From: Roseiarcus sp963836695
Lineage (GTDB): Bacteria; Pseudomonadota; Alphaproteobacteria; Rhizobiales; Beijerinckiaceae
Direction: 5' to 3'
Assembly (NCBI GenBank): GCA_963836695.1
Contig: CAWIKX010000010.1
Coordinates: 1-64,000 of the forward strand
DNA: 64,000 nt
Each line of letters begins with the position of its first letter. Position 1 is the stretch's first letter. A program made the position numbers and the translations under genes. The notes under the pieces were generated by a model. That model had not been told where the DNA came from. It saw nothing but the letters and a program-made list of their open reading frames with translations, and made no database searches. Positions 10,264 through 18,616 of this stretch are shown in pieces.

Positions 10264-10707
10264 ATGTCGTTCAGGAAAACACTCGCATTTTCTGCATTTC
10301 TCACGTCGACGGCCGCGACTTTTTCGGCGCCCGCCCCGGCCCTGGCGGACGAATGGCGGCGGCAGACAGAAGGCGATGCCGGATACGCGCCGATCCAGAG
10401 CATCGCTTACGAGTTCGGTTCGAAAGCCATGAGCGGGTATTTCGTCCCGCAAGGCTCAGTTTGCCTTGTCACCCTCATGATCAGCGACAGGAGCGATCCC
10501 GACCGGCCGTCGCCGGCGACGGCGGCTCGCGTCCGTCTTGTGCTTGAACCCGGTCAGATCGCGGGCCTCGACAGCGAGGAGGGCCGTTCGCTCAACTTGA
10601 CCTGCAGCAGCGGCGCGAAGACATTGGTCGTCAACTCCGGCGAAAGGTCGAAGCTTGTGGCGCAACAAGGCGTTGCGGTTGCCGATCGGGTTCAGGAGCG
10701 ACGGTAG
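10264..10707 (+). CDS. small secreted protein of unknown function
   Basis: Not recognised. The protein has 147 aa with a clear Sec signal peptide (MSFRKTLAFSAFLTST..., predicted cleavage after PALA near residue 25), so it should be periplasmic or secreted. The mature part is about 120 aa with two cysteines (VCLVTLM and LTCSSG) that could form a disulfide. The frame is open far upstream, but ATG 10264 is preceded by GAGGAG at good spacing and gives the signal peptide. It ends 5 bp before the cytochrome c gene, so the two are probably cotranscribed and may act together in the periplasm. Confidence 0.75.
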   Translation: MSFRKTLAFSAFLTSTAATFSAPAPALADEWRRQTEGDAGYAPIQSIAYEFGSKAMSGYFVPQGSVCLVTLMISDRSDPDRPSPATAARVRLVLEPGQIAGLDSEEGRSLNLTCSSGAKTLVVNSGERSKLVAQQGVAVADRVQERR

Positions 10708-10712
10708 CTGAA

Positions 10713-11210
10713 ATGGCGCGCCGCCCCCCGACAATGCCGGGTTCAGAGGAAGGCCGCGGGCCGGCGGGCGCGCAACGCGCAGCGTTTCGCTTCGGCAGTG
10801 CGTTTGTGTGGTCCGGGCTCGCGTGGTCGGTCCTTCTCTGCGTCTTTTGCCTCAACGCCGGGGTTGCTGCGCAGGAGGCCGCAATACCCGGGAAGCTTTA
10901 TCGGATCGTTGACGGCAAGGTCGACGCGCGGACCTATGATGGCTATCGGCGTTACCATGCGGTTTGCAACCACTGCCACGGGCCCGACGGAATGGGCTCA
11001 TCGTTTGGCCCTTCGCTCGTGGACCGCCTCCCCGATATCGAAACTTTCCGCGGTATCGTGCGCGACGGCCAAAGCAGTGGGGCGGCGGTCATGAAGGGCT
11101 TTTCGGGAGACCCCAACGTCGCGCCATACGTGGACCACATCTACGCCTATCTTGAGGCCCGCGCCGATGGCGCACTCGGCCGCGGTCGTCCGGTGAGGTT
11201 CGGCGACTAA
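10713..11210 (+). CDS. c-type cytochrome (methanol-metabolism-related type)
   Basis: Periplasmic monohaem cytochrome c, 165 aa as drawn. A hydrophobic signal segment (about residues 29-53) precedes a likely cut after GVAA. The haem site is CNHCH at residues 85-89, and the probable axial methionine is Met127 in GAAVMKGF. The segments YRIVDGKVDARTYDGYRRYH and GPDGMGSS, and the end IYAYLEARADGALGRGRP, resemble the small cytochromes annotated as methanol-metabolism-related in methylotrophs; that resemblance is from memory. No methanol dehydrogenase gene is in this window. The start is uncertain (ATG 10713 or 10734). Confidence 0.8.
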   Translation: MARRPPTMPGSEEGRGPAGAQRAAFRFGSAFVWSGLAWSVLLCVFCLNAGVAAQEAAIPGKLYRIVDGKVDARTYDGYRRYHAVCNHCHGPDGMGSSFGPSLVDRLPDIETFRGIVRDGQSSGAAVMKGFSGDPNVAPYVDHIYAYLEARADGALGRGRPVRFGD

Positions 11211-11243
11211 AGCGTGCTGCCGATTCGGTCGAATCGCAGCGGC

Positions 11244-13274
11244 TCACACCGGCAGGGCGTACCTCGAGGCGACTTCCGCCGCGTTGCGCGCGTCCTCAAT
11301 CGATATCGAACCATTATTGGCGACGCGAGCCGCTTTGACGGCTTCGACCAAGGCGGGCGGACCGTCGATCTCGGTGAGTTCGCCCGATCCATTGGCGAGC
11401 CGCTGGAGCACTGCCGTCTGTGTCTTGTCGTCGGCGAAGGCCGCCGCCTGCATAAGCGCCATCACCGCGCGGGGCGACTTTGAGCACCGGGCCAGGCGAT
11501 AGGCGTTGAGGAAGCGCTTGGCCTCACGCGGCGAATGCGCGGCGAGGGGCGCAAGCGCCGCGAGCAGCGTCGTTTCCGTAGCTGACAACGGCTCAACGAG
11601 CGCCGCGGCAATCGCCGAATCCGGCGTTGGAGCCGGCTGCGCGCCTCCCGACAGGAGGCGGGTGACCACGAGCTGTCCATCGTCGTCTTTCCGGGCGGGG
11701 AGGTTGACCGCGACTTGCAGCCATCTGCCAAGACGCCGGCGCGACTCGCTCGGGCCCCCGAGCGCCGCCGAAAACCGGCCCGGATCGAAAGCCAACAAAC
11801 CGATGAAGCCGGGTCCGAGCACGCTCTCCGCGGCGTCGATCCAGCCGATGGCTGCCGCGGGCGACAACGCGTCGAGATTGTCCACGACCACAACGAGCCG
11901 GTCCGGGGCCGGCCCCGCCGCGCTTGGGTGTCCGACCCTCGCGCCGAGTGCCGCGAGGAATTCGCGCGCCGCGCCCGACGGCGCATGGCTGGATTCGAGA
12001 AATTCCGGTCCCGGAGCCCGCATCGACGTCTTGCCGCCGGCGCGTTGGCTCGCCGCTTCTGCGCGCTTGGCGGCCGCATCAGCTTCGGCCGTCAGGGTTG
12101 TTACTCGCTGATTGAGGCGAGCGGCGCGAGCCTCGAGGTCCTGGCGCCGTTCGCGAGTCTCTTGGGTCAGGAGGCGTGAGCCGCGCAACAAGAGGTTCGA
12201 GAACCCAAGCGCTCGCCATAGGTTGAGAGCGATAGCCAATGCGCCAAGGATGAACAGGATTTGCGCCGCTCGATCGAACCAACCGCCGTGCGCCGCCACC
12301 CAATCTCCGGCGGGCTTTAGCGAATCGCTCCCTTGCTCGATCGCGGAGGTCGCTGTTTGGCCGTGCAGAAACCGGAGGATGAAGGCGAGCGCGAAGGCGA
12401 CGATCCCCCAAAGGAGCAGCCGGGCCTGACTGCCGTAGGCCCATATTGACCGAATCACGATTCCGGCGCGGGAGCCAGCGCCGAGCGTCGACACGTCGCG
12501 CGCCAGATTGCGGTAGCTCGAGTCCGCATCCGCTCCGGCCAATCCGAAACGGCGCAACCTCGCTTCGATTGATCCTCTATTTGCGCGAGCGAACACGTCG
12601 AGCCGCGAGCCGGGGGTGTCAAAGGCCAGCGCGTCTGCGAGGCGCGCGCGTTTCGCCTCGACCTCGTCGCGCTGCGTGCGCTCACCCTCGAGCTTCCTGA
12701 CGAGATCATCATGACGGTCTGAAGCCGCTCTGGCCATCCTGTGCGGATCGTCGCCCGCATGGCGAACCTCATCCACAAGGCCCGAATAGTCGACGCCGCC
12801 TTGTGCGCGATCGAGCGCGGCATAGGCGGCGCTGGCGATCGCCATGGGAGCATCGACGCCGCTTGAAGCGTTGACGCGCGCTAGCACGACTCGCTGAAGC
12901 GCCTGCCCGCCCGCCGTCGCTGAAGCGCTGAGCTGCTCGATCGTTTGCGTGAGACGCCTCAAAGCGAATGTCTTGCCGGCGCCGGACGGTCCTAGGATCC
13001 CCGCCAGAAACGGCGTCTGGACCTGAGACGTCACGCAAAGATGGGCCAAAGGCTGCACGATCTGGCCGGCATTCAGGAGGTCCGCCCCGTCAGCCGAATC
13101 GCCAAGGAAAATGGGCTCAGCCCGAACGGGAGCCGCTAGCGGAGGCGGGACAATCGAAACAGGCGGCGCGGCCGATTGCGCGGGCGCCCTGTCGGGCGTC
13201 AGAAAGGCTGGCTTGTCGCTCGTCCCGACGCCTCCAAGCAGGCGAACCTTCGAATTCACGCTTGGCTCGGACAA
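11244..13274 (-). CDS. KAP-type P-loop NTPase with membrane segments
   Basis: A 676-aa ATPase with Walker A GPSGAGKT at residues 95-102 and Walker B hhhhDNLD (RLVVVVDNLDAL) around residue 460. Between them lie two hydrophobic segments, ARLLLWGIVAFALAFILRF and a second around residue 345 (ILFILGALAIALNLW), then a coiled-coil-rich stretch (about 365-420). A P-loop domain with transmembrane helices inserted between the Walker motifs is the hallmark of the KAP family (PF07693). KAP proteins occur in signalling, plasmid maintenance and phage exclusion; no function can be assigned here. It stands alone, convergent with the cytochrome gene and divergent from the aminopeptidase. Confidence 0.8.
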   Translation of the reverse strand: MSEPSVNSKVRLLGGVGTSDKPAFLTPDRAPAQSAAPPVSIVPPPLAAPVRAEPIFLGDSADGADLLNAGQIVQPLAHLCVTSQVQTPFLAGILGPSGAGKTFALRRLTQTIEQLSASATAGGQALQRVVLARVNASSGVDAPMAIASAAYAALDRAQGGVDYSGLVDEVRHAGDDPHRMARAASDRHDDLVRKLEGERTQRDEVEAKRARLADALAFDTPGSRLDVFARANRGSIEARLRRFGLAGADADSSYRNLARDVSTLGAGSRAGIVIRSIWAYGSQARLLLWGIVAFALAFILRFLHGQTATSAIEQGSDSLKPAGDWVAAHGGWFDRAAQILFILGALAIALNLWRALGFSNLLLRGSRLLTQETRERRQDLEARAARLNQRVTTLTAEADAAAKRAEAASQRAGGKTSMRAPGPEFLESSHAPSGAAREFLAALGARVGHPSAAGPAPDRLVVVVDNLDALSPAAAIGWIDAAESVLGPGFIGLLAFDPGRFSAALGGPSESRRRLGRWLQVAVNLPARKDDDGQLVVTRLLSGGAQPAPTPDSAIAAALVEPLSATETTLLAALAPLAAHSPREAKRFLNAYRLARCSKSPRAVMALMQAAAFADDKTQTAVLQRLANGSGELTEIDGPPALVEAVKAARVANNGSISIEDARNAAEVASRYALPV

Positions 13275-13459
13275 TCAATCCTCCTCAACGCGCCCTCGGG
13301 AACGGGCCCAGCGGCGCCTGATTTGAGTGCGTGGTCCTAACGACCGCAAGGGCGCCGGCAAGTCAAGCCTCGGCCCCGTGCGGGAGAGCCGCGGTCTATG
13401 CCGGGCCGGGAAATCAGGCTAAGTCGCCTGCTCTTTCCTTTTCGTGGAGGCTGCAGCTC

Positions 13460-14845
13460 TTGCTCGGATTCGCTTCGCCGACGCCGGACGCGACGCCGGT
13501 ATGGCTGGTCAGCATCGAAAACTGGCCGACCGTCAAGTCGACGATCGGGGCGGCCGCCGTGGCCTTCGCCGAACGTTGCGGCTTCCAGCCGAAGGCGGGA
13601 CGCATGCAACTTCTCCCAGGCGATGCTGGCGCGCTTGCGGGCGTCTTGTTCGGGGTCGACGAAGCCAGCGCGCCGATGCGCGATCCGTTCGGGCCGGGCA
13701 AGCTCGCGACGTCGCTGCCCGAGGGCGTCTACCGGTTTGCGGATCCGCCCGAGGGCGCCGATCTCGCGGCGCTCGGCTTCCTGCTTGCCCTCTATCGGTA
13801 CGACCGCTTCAAGACCAACAAGGCGCCCCTGCCCCAGCTCATCGCACCCGAGGCGATCGACGCGATCAGGATTCAGCGCATCGCCGAGGCGATCGCTTTC
13901 GGACGCGATCTTGTCAACGCGCCGGCCAACGTGCTGGGACCTGACGCGCTTGAACAGGAGGTCGTCAAGCTCGCCGAACATTTTGACGCGCGCATCGCCA
14001 CAGTGCGCGGTGAGGAACTCATCGCCGCCAACTTTCCCCTCATCCACGCGGTCGGGCGCGCGGGCGCTGAAGAGCCGCGAATCGTCGACTTCACCTGGGG
14101 ACGCGAGGACGCGCCGAAAGTGGCGATCATCGGCAAGGGTGTCACCTTCGACACCGGAGGCCTCGATATCAAGCCGGCTTCCGGCATGGAGCTGATGAAA
14201 AAGGACATGGGCGGAGCCGCGACGGCGCTCGCGCTCGCGCGACTGATCATGGAGGCCGGGCTTGATCTCCGCCTAAGGACCGTGATCCCGATCGTGGAGA
14301 ACGCGATCGCGGCGTCGGCAATGCGTCCGGGCGATGTGATCGTCAGCCGCAAGGGGATCTCGGTCGAGGTCGGCAATACCGACGCCGAAGGGCGGATGAT
14401 CCTCGCCGACGCGCTCGCGCTCGCCGACGAGGACGCGCCGGAACTGGTGCTCGATTTCGCCACGCTGACGGGCGCAGCGCGGGTCGCGCTCGGACCAGAC
14501 CTGCCGCCGTTCTACACCGACGACGACGCGCTTGCGGGGCAGATCGCGCATCACGCGGTCCGCGCCCGCGATCCGGTATGGCGCATGCCGCTCTGGCGTC
14601 CCTATGACGCAATGATCGAAGGATCGGTCGCCGACCTCAGCAATTCAGGCTCAGGCGCTGGCATGGCGGGCTCGATCACCGCGGCGCTCTTTCTCAGGCG
14701 TTTCGTCGAGAAAGCGCGATCCTGGGCGCATTTCGACGTCTACGCCTGGAATCCGAAGCCGCGCGCCCATGGGCCGGCTGGTGGCGAAATCCAGGCTGCG
14801 CGTGGGCTGTTCGAGTTGTTGAGCGAGCGCTACCCGAGGCGGTGA
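13460..14845 (+). CDS. leucyl aminopeptidase family protein (M17)
   Basis: Cytosolic metallo-aminopeptidase of family M17, removing N-terminal residues from peptides. The N-terminal macro-like domain is followed by the catalytic domain with GKGVTFDTGGLDIKP (metal and catalytic Lys/Asp ligands) and NTDAEGRMILADAL (the M17 signature), and ends with MWR-type substrate-loop residues. The frame is open from GTG 13331, but the added 43 residues do not look like family sequence. TTG 13460 follows GGAGG at about 9 bp and gives 461 aa, the usual length, so I prefer it with moderate certainty. The gene is monocistronic. Confidence 0.9.
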   Translation: MLGFASPTPDATPVWLVSIENWPTVKSTIGAAAVAFAERCGFQPKAGRMQLLPGDAGALAGVLFGVDEASAPMRDPFGPGKLATSLPEGVYRFADPPEGADLAALGFLLALYRYDRFKTNKAPLPQLIAPEAIDAIRIQRIAEAIAFGRDLVNAPANVLGPDALEQEVVKLAEHFDARIATVRGEELIAANFPLIHAVGRAGAEEPRIVDFTWGREDAPKVAIIGKGVTFDTGGLDIKPASGMELMKKDMGGAATALALARLIMEAGLDLRLRTVIPIVENAIAASAMRPGDVIVSRKGISVEVGNTDAEGRMILADALALADEDAPELVLDFATLTGAARVALGPDLPPFYTDDDALAGQIAHHAVRARDPVWRMPLWRPYDAMIEGSVADLSNSGSGAGMAGSITAALFLRRFVEKARSWAHFDVYAWNPKPRAHGPAGGEIQAARGLFELLSERYPRR

Positions 14846-14949
14846 CGTGGTGCCAGCCAACGGGTTGCGAGCGATAGCGCGAAAACTTGCGCGCATGGAG
14901 CGGTTCATGTAGGTTCGCTTTGAACTCAGCCGAAGAGGGTCTGCGGCCC

Positions 14950-15189
14950 GTGACAGCAGCTTTCACCCTAAGACTTGACGAGACGACGCTCGAAGCGCTG
15001 GACCAGCTTGCCGAGAAGACCGAGCGCTCGCGCAGTTGGCTCGCGACCAAAGCGATTGAGGATTATGTCGCATTGAACGTCTGGCAGATCGGCAAGATCG
15101 AGGCGGGAATTGCGGCCGCTGACCGCGGCGATTTTGCCAGTGACGACGACGTTGCACGCGTGGCCGGGAAGTATTCGGCGAAGGGTTGA
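14950..15189 (+). CDS. ribbon-helix-helix antitoxin (ParD/CopG-like)
   Basis: A 79-aa protein with the ribbon-helix-helix pattern: a beta strand (AAFTLRLDE), then two helices (TLEALDQLAEKTERSRSWLATKAIEDYV). Such proteins bind operator DNA as dimers and neutralise a ParE/RelE toxin with their C-terminus. GTG 14950 follows GAAGAGGG; the frame is open to TTG 14887, but that extension lacks a ribosome site. The stop overlaps the toxin's TTG start by 4 bp, the usual type II toxin-antitoxin arrangement. The 100 bp upstream should contain the autoregulated promoter. Confidence 0.88.
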   Translation: MTAAFTLRLDETTLEALDQLAEKTERSRSWLATKAIEDYVALNVWQIGKIEAGIAAADRGDFASDDDVARVAGKYSAKG

Positions 15190-15473
15190 AGATCCGTTGG
15201 ACGCGCCCGGCGCTCGCCGATCTGGAGGCGATCGGAGACTTTATCGCGCGCCACAATCCCAGCGCCGCCAACCGAACCGTGATCGAGCTTGTCACTTCCG
15301 TTGACGCTTTGCGCGATCACCCGAATCGCGGGACGCCGGGTCGACTGACCGGGACGCGTGAGCTCGTCGTCAGTGGAACCCCTTACGTAGTTCCCTATCG
15401 AGTGCTCGACGATGATGTGCAGATTCTCGCGGTCTTCCACGGGGCCCGCCGCTGGCCGGGCGCCTTTGCATAG
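15186..15473 (+). CDS. RelE/ParE family toxin
   Basis: A 95-aa basic protein of the ParE/RelE fold: MKIRWTRPALADLEAIGDFI at the N-terminus, the central helix-turn NPSAANR, and the C-terminal strand pair PYVVPYRVLDDDVQILAVFHGARRW, where Arg and His line the usual active surface. Known ParE toxins poison DNA gyrase and RelE toxins cleave mRNA; sequence alone does not decide which applies. It is coupled to the preceding antitoxin through a 4-bp overlap, with TTG start at 15186. Confidence 0.88.
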   Translation: MKIRWTRPALADLEAIGDFIARHNPSAANRTVIELVTSVDALRDHPNRGTPGRLTGTRELVVSGTPYVVPYRVLDDDVQILAVFHGARRWPGAFA

Positions 15474-15545
15474 AGCCTGGCGCCGAAGCGTTTGCGCTTC
15501 ACGCCTCTCTTGGCTATCGGACTGAGAACACCGGGGGAGGATAAC

Positions 15546-16343
15546 ATGGCCTTAACGAAACACAATCGACTGACGGTCGGCGACTTGCGCAAGCTCAAGG
15601 GCAAGCGGCAATTGACCATGCTGTTTGTCGAAACGCCGGAAGAAGCGGCTGCGGCCGCCACGGCCGGTATTGATATCCTGTCAATCGTTGAACAGCTTTG
15701 GTCGCCAGCAATGCGCGAGGCGGCGGGCGACTGTTTCGTTCAGGTCGGGCTCATCTATGGCGAGCACTGCACCTATGAGGATTATCTGCGCGCCGCCCAC
15801 AAGAACCTCATGATTGGCGGGGATGCTTTCTACTGCGCCGGCAGCCTCGATACGATCGCCAAGCTCGCGGCTGAGGGCATTCCGGTCGTTGGCCATGTCG
15901 GGCTGATACCCGCTCGCGCGACGTGGACCGGTGGGTTCAAGGCGGTCGGCAAGACCGCCGCTGAAGCGAAGCAGGTTTATGAACACGTGAAGAAGCTTGA
16001 GGCGGCTGGCGCGATAGCGGCCGAGGTCGAGGTTGTGCCGGCGCGCGTCGCAAGCGAGATCTCGAAGCGCACCTCCCTCATCCTCATGTCGATGGGCGCT
16101 GGCTCAGGCTGCGACGCGCAATATCTGTTCGCCGAGGACGTGCTCGGCTACTCGCGCGGTCATCAGCCTCGCCACGCCAAGGTCTATCGCAACTTTCGCG
16201 CTGAATACGACCGCCTTCAACGCGAGCGCGTGACCGCGTTCAAGGAATTCCGCGCCGATGTCGAGAAGGGCGCGTTCCCGGAGGACAAGCACCTCGTTCC
16301 GATTGCGGATGATGAGTTCGAGGCTTTCGTTGGAAAGCTGTAG
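15546..16343 (+). CDS. PanB-like (KPHMT/PEP-mutase superfamily) paralogue
   Basis: A 265-aa protein with the (beta/alpha)8 fold of ketopantoate hydroxymethyltransferase. Recognisable are VVGHVGLIP (His117), the Gly-rich TGGFKAVGKT, EVEVVPARVASEI (Glu162 at the catalytic-glutamate position), MGAGSGCDAQYLFAEDVLGY and the PEDKHL tail. However, the PanB metal ligands are missing: the VGDS motif is LSIVEQ and the second Asp region is VGLIYGEH. It may therefore act on another substrate, such as a PEP-mutase/isocitrate-lyase-like reaction, or use a different metal site. ATG 15546 follows GGGGGAGG. No panC or panD is nearby. Confidence 0.8.
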   Translation: MALTKHNRLTVGDLRKLKGKRQLTMLFVETPEEAAAAATAGIDILSIVEQLWSPAMREAAGDCFVQVGLIYGEHCTYEDYLRAAHKNLMIGGDAFYCAGSLDTIAKLAAEGIPVVGHVGLIPARATWTGGFKAVGKTAAEAKQVYEHVKKLEAAGAIAAEVEVVPARVASEISKRTSLILMSMGAGSGCDAQYLFAEDVLGYSRGHQPRHAKVYRNFRAEYDRLQRERVTAFKEFRADVEKGAFPEDKHLVPIADDEFEAFVGKL

Positions 16344-16387
16344 GAACGCGCTAACAACGCGAGCGCCCAAACTTCTTGGCTCTTGGC

Positions 16388-16716
16388 CTACGCGCCCGTC
16401 CAATCCAGCACGATCGTGCCGCTCTCGCCCCGGCGCATGATCTCGAACCCTTCTAGGAATTTGTCCGCCGGCAGGCGGTGGGTGATGACTTTGCGCACGT
16501 CGAGCCCGCTTTCCAGCATGGCGATCATCTTGTGCCAGGTCTCGAACATTTCGCGCCCATAAATGCCCTTGATGGTAAGCTGCTTGAAGATGACCTTGTT
16601 CCAGTCGACCAGCGCTGGCTTCGCCGGCAGGCCGAGGAGAGCGACCCGGCCGCCGGTGAGAATGGCGTCGAACAATTGATCGAACGCTGCCGGCGCGGCG
16701 TTCATGAAAGCGATCG
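16388..16716 (-). pseudogene. 3'-terminal fragment of a second tdh copy
   Basis: About 105 codons matching the C-terminus of the intact tdh gene at 17299-18330, including the stop (DWTGA). By eye about 27 of 315 bases differ, but only three residues (Leu for Ile, Asp for Ala, Thr for Lys). It lacks the catalytic zinc domain and most of the NAD-binding fold, so it cannot be an active dehydrogenase. Similarity to tdh fades just past the pseudo-start, near 16716. An ATG at 16705 exists but has no convincing ribosome site. Confidence 0.9.
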
Positions 16717-16756
16717 ACGGGTCGTCTTCGTTATCGACCCGCGCCCCCGCGCCGCT

Positions 16757-17287
16757 CTAACGCATAATTCCTCGACTGGATCGCCTCAGAACCAGATCAT
16801 GGCCAACCGATCTTCCGCCTATGACAACCTCGCATTGGCCGACCGTTCGAAATCCGTAGTTCCGATATAGGGAGAGCGCGCGCGTATTCTCCTCCCAAAC
16901 GTCGACGTATATATGTCGCGCGCTGAGAAATCGCGGGTGATCAAAGGCGGCGTCCATCAAGGCTTTGCCAAAGCCTCGCCCCTGAAAGTCGGAATGCACA
17001 TAAAGAGCGTTGATCGCTTGATCCTCCTTTGTCCGTCTTTCGCCGCCTATAAGTCTTATTCTGACTTTGCCGAGCTGAGCATAGCCGACGAGACGGCCTC
17101 CCTGTTCCGCAATCAATAGGACGTCTTTGTTTATGACCGAGCGAAAATAAGCAGGAGATCGCGTCTGCTGGAGTTCGGCGGCCAACTCAGCCTGAGGCAG
17201 GCTGGACCCGAACGTATCGGCGTATGTCTTGGCCGCGAGTTCGGCGAGCGCCGGAATGTCGTCTGGCTTCGCTGTCCTGATATCCAT
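16757..17287 (-). CDS. GNAT family N-acetyltransferase
   Basis: A 176-aa acetyl-CoA-dependent acyltransferase. The fold is complete: an N-terminal strand MDIRTAKPDDIPALAELA, motif A with QGRGFGKALMDAAF (pyrophosphate loop), and motif B with ENTRALSLYRNYGF. The substrate is unknown. ATG 17287 lies 11 bp after the tdh stop, so the gene is probably cotranscribed with tdh. Its base composition is visibly lower in G+C than tdh, and it sits exactly between the intact tdh 3' end and the duplicated tdh fragment, suggesting it arrived by recombination. Confidence 0.9.
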   Translation of the reverse strand: MDIRTAKPDDIPALAELAAKTYADTFGSSLPQAELAAELQQTRSPAYFRSVINKDVLLIAEQGGRLVGYAQLGKVRIRLIGGERRTKEDQAINALYVHSDFQGRGFGKALMDAAFDHPRFLSARHIYVDVWEENTRALSLYRNYGFRTVGQCEVVIGGRSVGHDLVLRRSSRGIMR

Positions 17288-17298
17288 CTGCTCTTGGC

Positions 17299-18330
17299 CT
17301 ACGCGCCCGTCCAATCCAGCACTATCTTGCCGCTCTCGCCCCGGCGCATGATCTCGAACCCCTCAAGGAATTTCGCCGCCGGCAGGCGGTGGGTGATGAC
17401 TTTGCGCACGTCGAGCCCGCTCTCCAGCATCGCAATCATTTTGTGCCAGGTCTCGAACATTTCGCGCCCATAAATGCCCTTGATGGTGAGCTGCTTGAAG
17501 ATAACCTTGTTCCAGTCGACGAGCGCCGGCTTCGCCGGCAGACCAAGCAGCGCGACCCGGCCGCCCGTGATGATCGCATCGAACAGCTGATCGAAGGCCG
17601 CCGGCGCTCCGCTCATCTCAAGCGCGACATCGAAACCCTCGGTCATCTTGAGCCGGCTCATCGTTTCCTTGAGGTCGGTCTTTGAGACATCGACGGCGAC
17701 GACATCGGCGACCTCCTCCGCGAGCCTAAGCCGCTTCGGATTGATGTCGGTGATCACGACATGCCGCGCCCCGATATGGCGGGCGACCGCGCCGGCCATG
17801 ATTCCGATCGGACCTGCCCCGGTGATCAGCACGTCCTCGCCGACCAAATCGAAAGAAAGCGCCGTATGCACCGCGTTGCCGAGCGGATCGAGGATCGCGC
17901 CGAGCTCGTCGTCGACGTCGTCGGGCAGGAGCACGATGTTGAAGGCGGGCACGCGCACGTAGTCCGCGAAGGCGCCAGGAATATTGACGCCGATGCCGCG
18001 CGTCTCAGGATCGAGATGGTAACGTCCGCCGCGAGCCGCCCGGCTCCTCATGCCGATCACGTGGCCCTCGCCTGACACCCGCTGGCCGACCTTGAGATGT
18101 CGCACATTAGGGCCAAGCGCGGCGATCTCGCCCGCATATTCGTGGCCGACGGTCATCGGCGTCGGGATTGTCTTCTGCGCCCACTCGTCCCAGTTGAAAA
18201 TGTGCACGTCGGTGCCGCAAATCCCGGTCTTGTGCACCTTCACGAGCACGTCGTCGGGGCCGATCTCGGGAATCGGCTGCTCCTCGAGCCATAGGCCCGG
18301 CTCCGGCTTTTGCTTAACGAGGGCGCGCAT
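17299..18330 (-). CDS. tdh: L-threonine 3-dehydrogenase, structural-zinc cysteines absent
   Basis: NAD-dependent medium-chain dehydrogenase oxidising L-threonine to 2-amino-3-ketobutyrate, the substrate of Kbl encoded nearby. It has 343 aa. Catalytic zinc ligands are Cys38 (GICGTD) and His63 (GHEYAGE); the NAD-binding motif is GAGPIG. The region that carries four structural-zinc cysteines in E. coli TDH reads here IGMRSRAARGGRYHLDPE (residues 92-109), with no cysteine, so the protein should bind one zinc per subunit. It is transcribed toward the GNAT gene; kbl and the SDR lie upstream on the same strand, with the PEP-CTERM gene between. Confidence 0.93.
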   Translation of the reverse strand: MRALVKQKPEPGLWLEEQPIPEIGPDDVLVKVHKTGICGTDVHIFNWDEWAQKTIPTPMTVGHEYAGEIAALGPNVRHLKVGQRVSGEGHVIGMRSRAARGGRYHLDPETRGIGVNIPGAFADYVRVPAFNIVLLPDDVDDELGAILDPLGNAVHTALSFDLVGEDVLITGAGPIGIMAGAVARHIGARHVVITDINPKRLRLAEEVADVVAVDVSKTDLKETMSRLKMTEGFDVALEMSGAPAAFDQLFDAIITGGRVALLGLPAKPALVDWNKVIFKQLTIKGIYGREMFETWHKMIAMLESGLDVRKVITHRLPAAKFLEGFEIMRRGESGKIVLDWTGA

Positions 18331-18490
18331 AAGATCTCCGTCTATAGGCGCAGGCCGCCTAGCCGTCCTGTTTTATTTCCCTCTATACGCAATCGGGCGC
18401 GGTTCAGCTCGAAGTCTAACGTAGGACGCAGCGACCCGTACGACGAGCCTTCCGGTCGGATTGCGCCGCCCGATGCTGTGGCTCAAAAAT

Positions 18491-18510
18491 GCAACCTGCC
18501 GGTAGGTTGC
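18491..18510. promoter_or_regulatory. 20-bp dyad, possible operator
   Basis: The sequence GCAACCTGCCGGTAGGTTGC has perfect 7-bp arms (GCAACCT/AGGTTGC) around a 6-bp centre. It lies between the divergent tdh and PEP-CTERM genes, about 160 bp upstream of tdh and 85 bp upstream of the PEP-CTERM start. It has the size and symmetry of a dimeric regulator site, but no regulator is identified. Confidence 0.4.
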
Positions 18511-18616
18511 CAAAGAGATTACAATTACGTAATGTTTCGTCCCGCGCGCCAAAAGGCGAGCCTAACTGTTTGGTCTCACTTTTACGGGGGAAATATGATG
18601 AAAGCTCGAGGTAGTA

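Noticed and set aside
16757..17314. Insertion sequence carrying the GNAT gene
   Set aside because: No transposase, terminal inverted repeats or target duplication; the repeated sequence is only the tdh 3' end.
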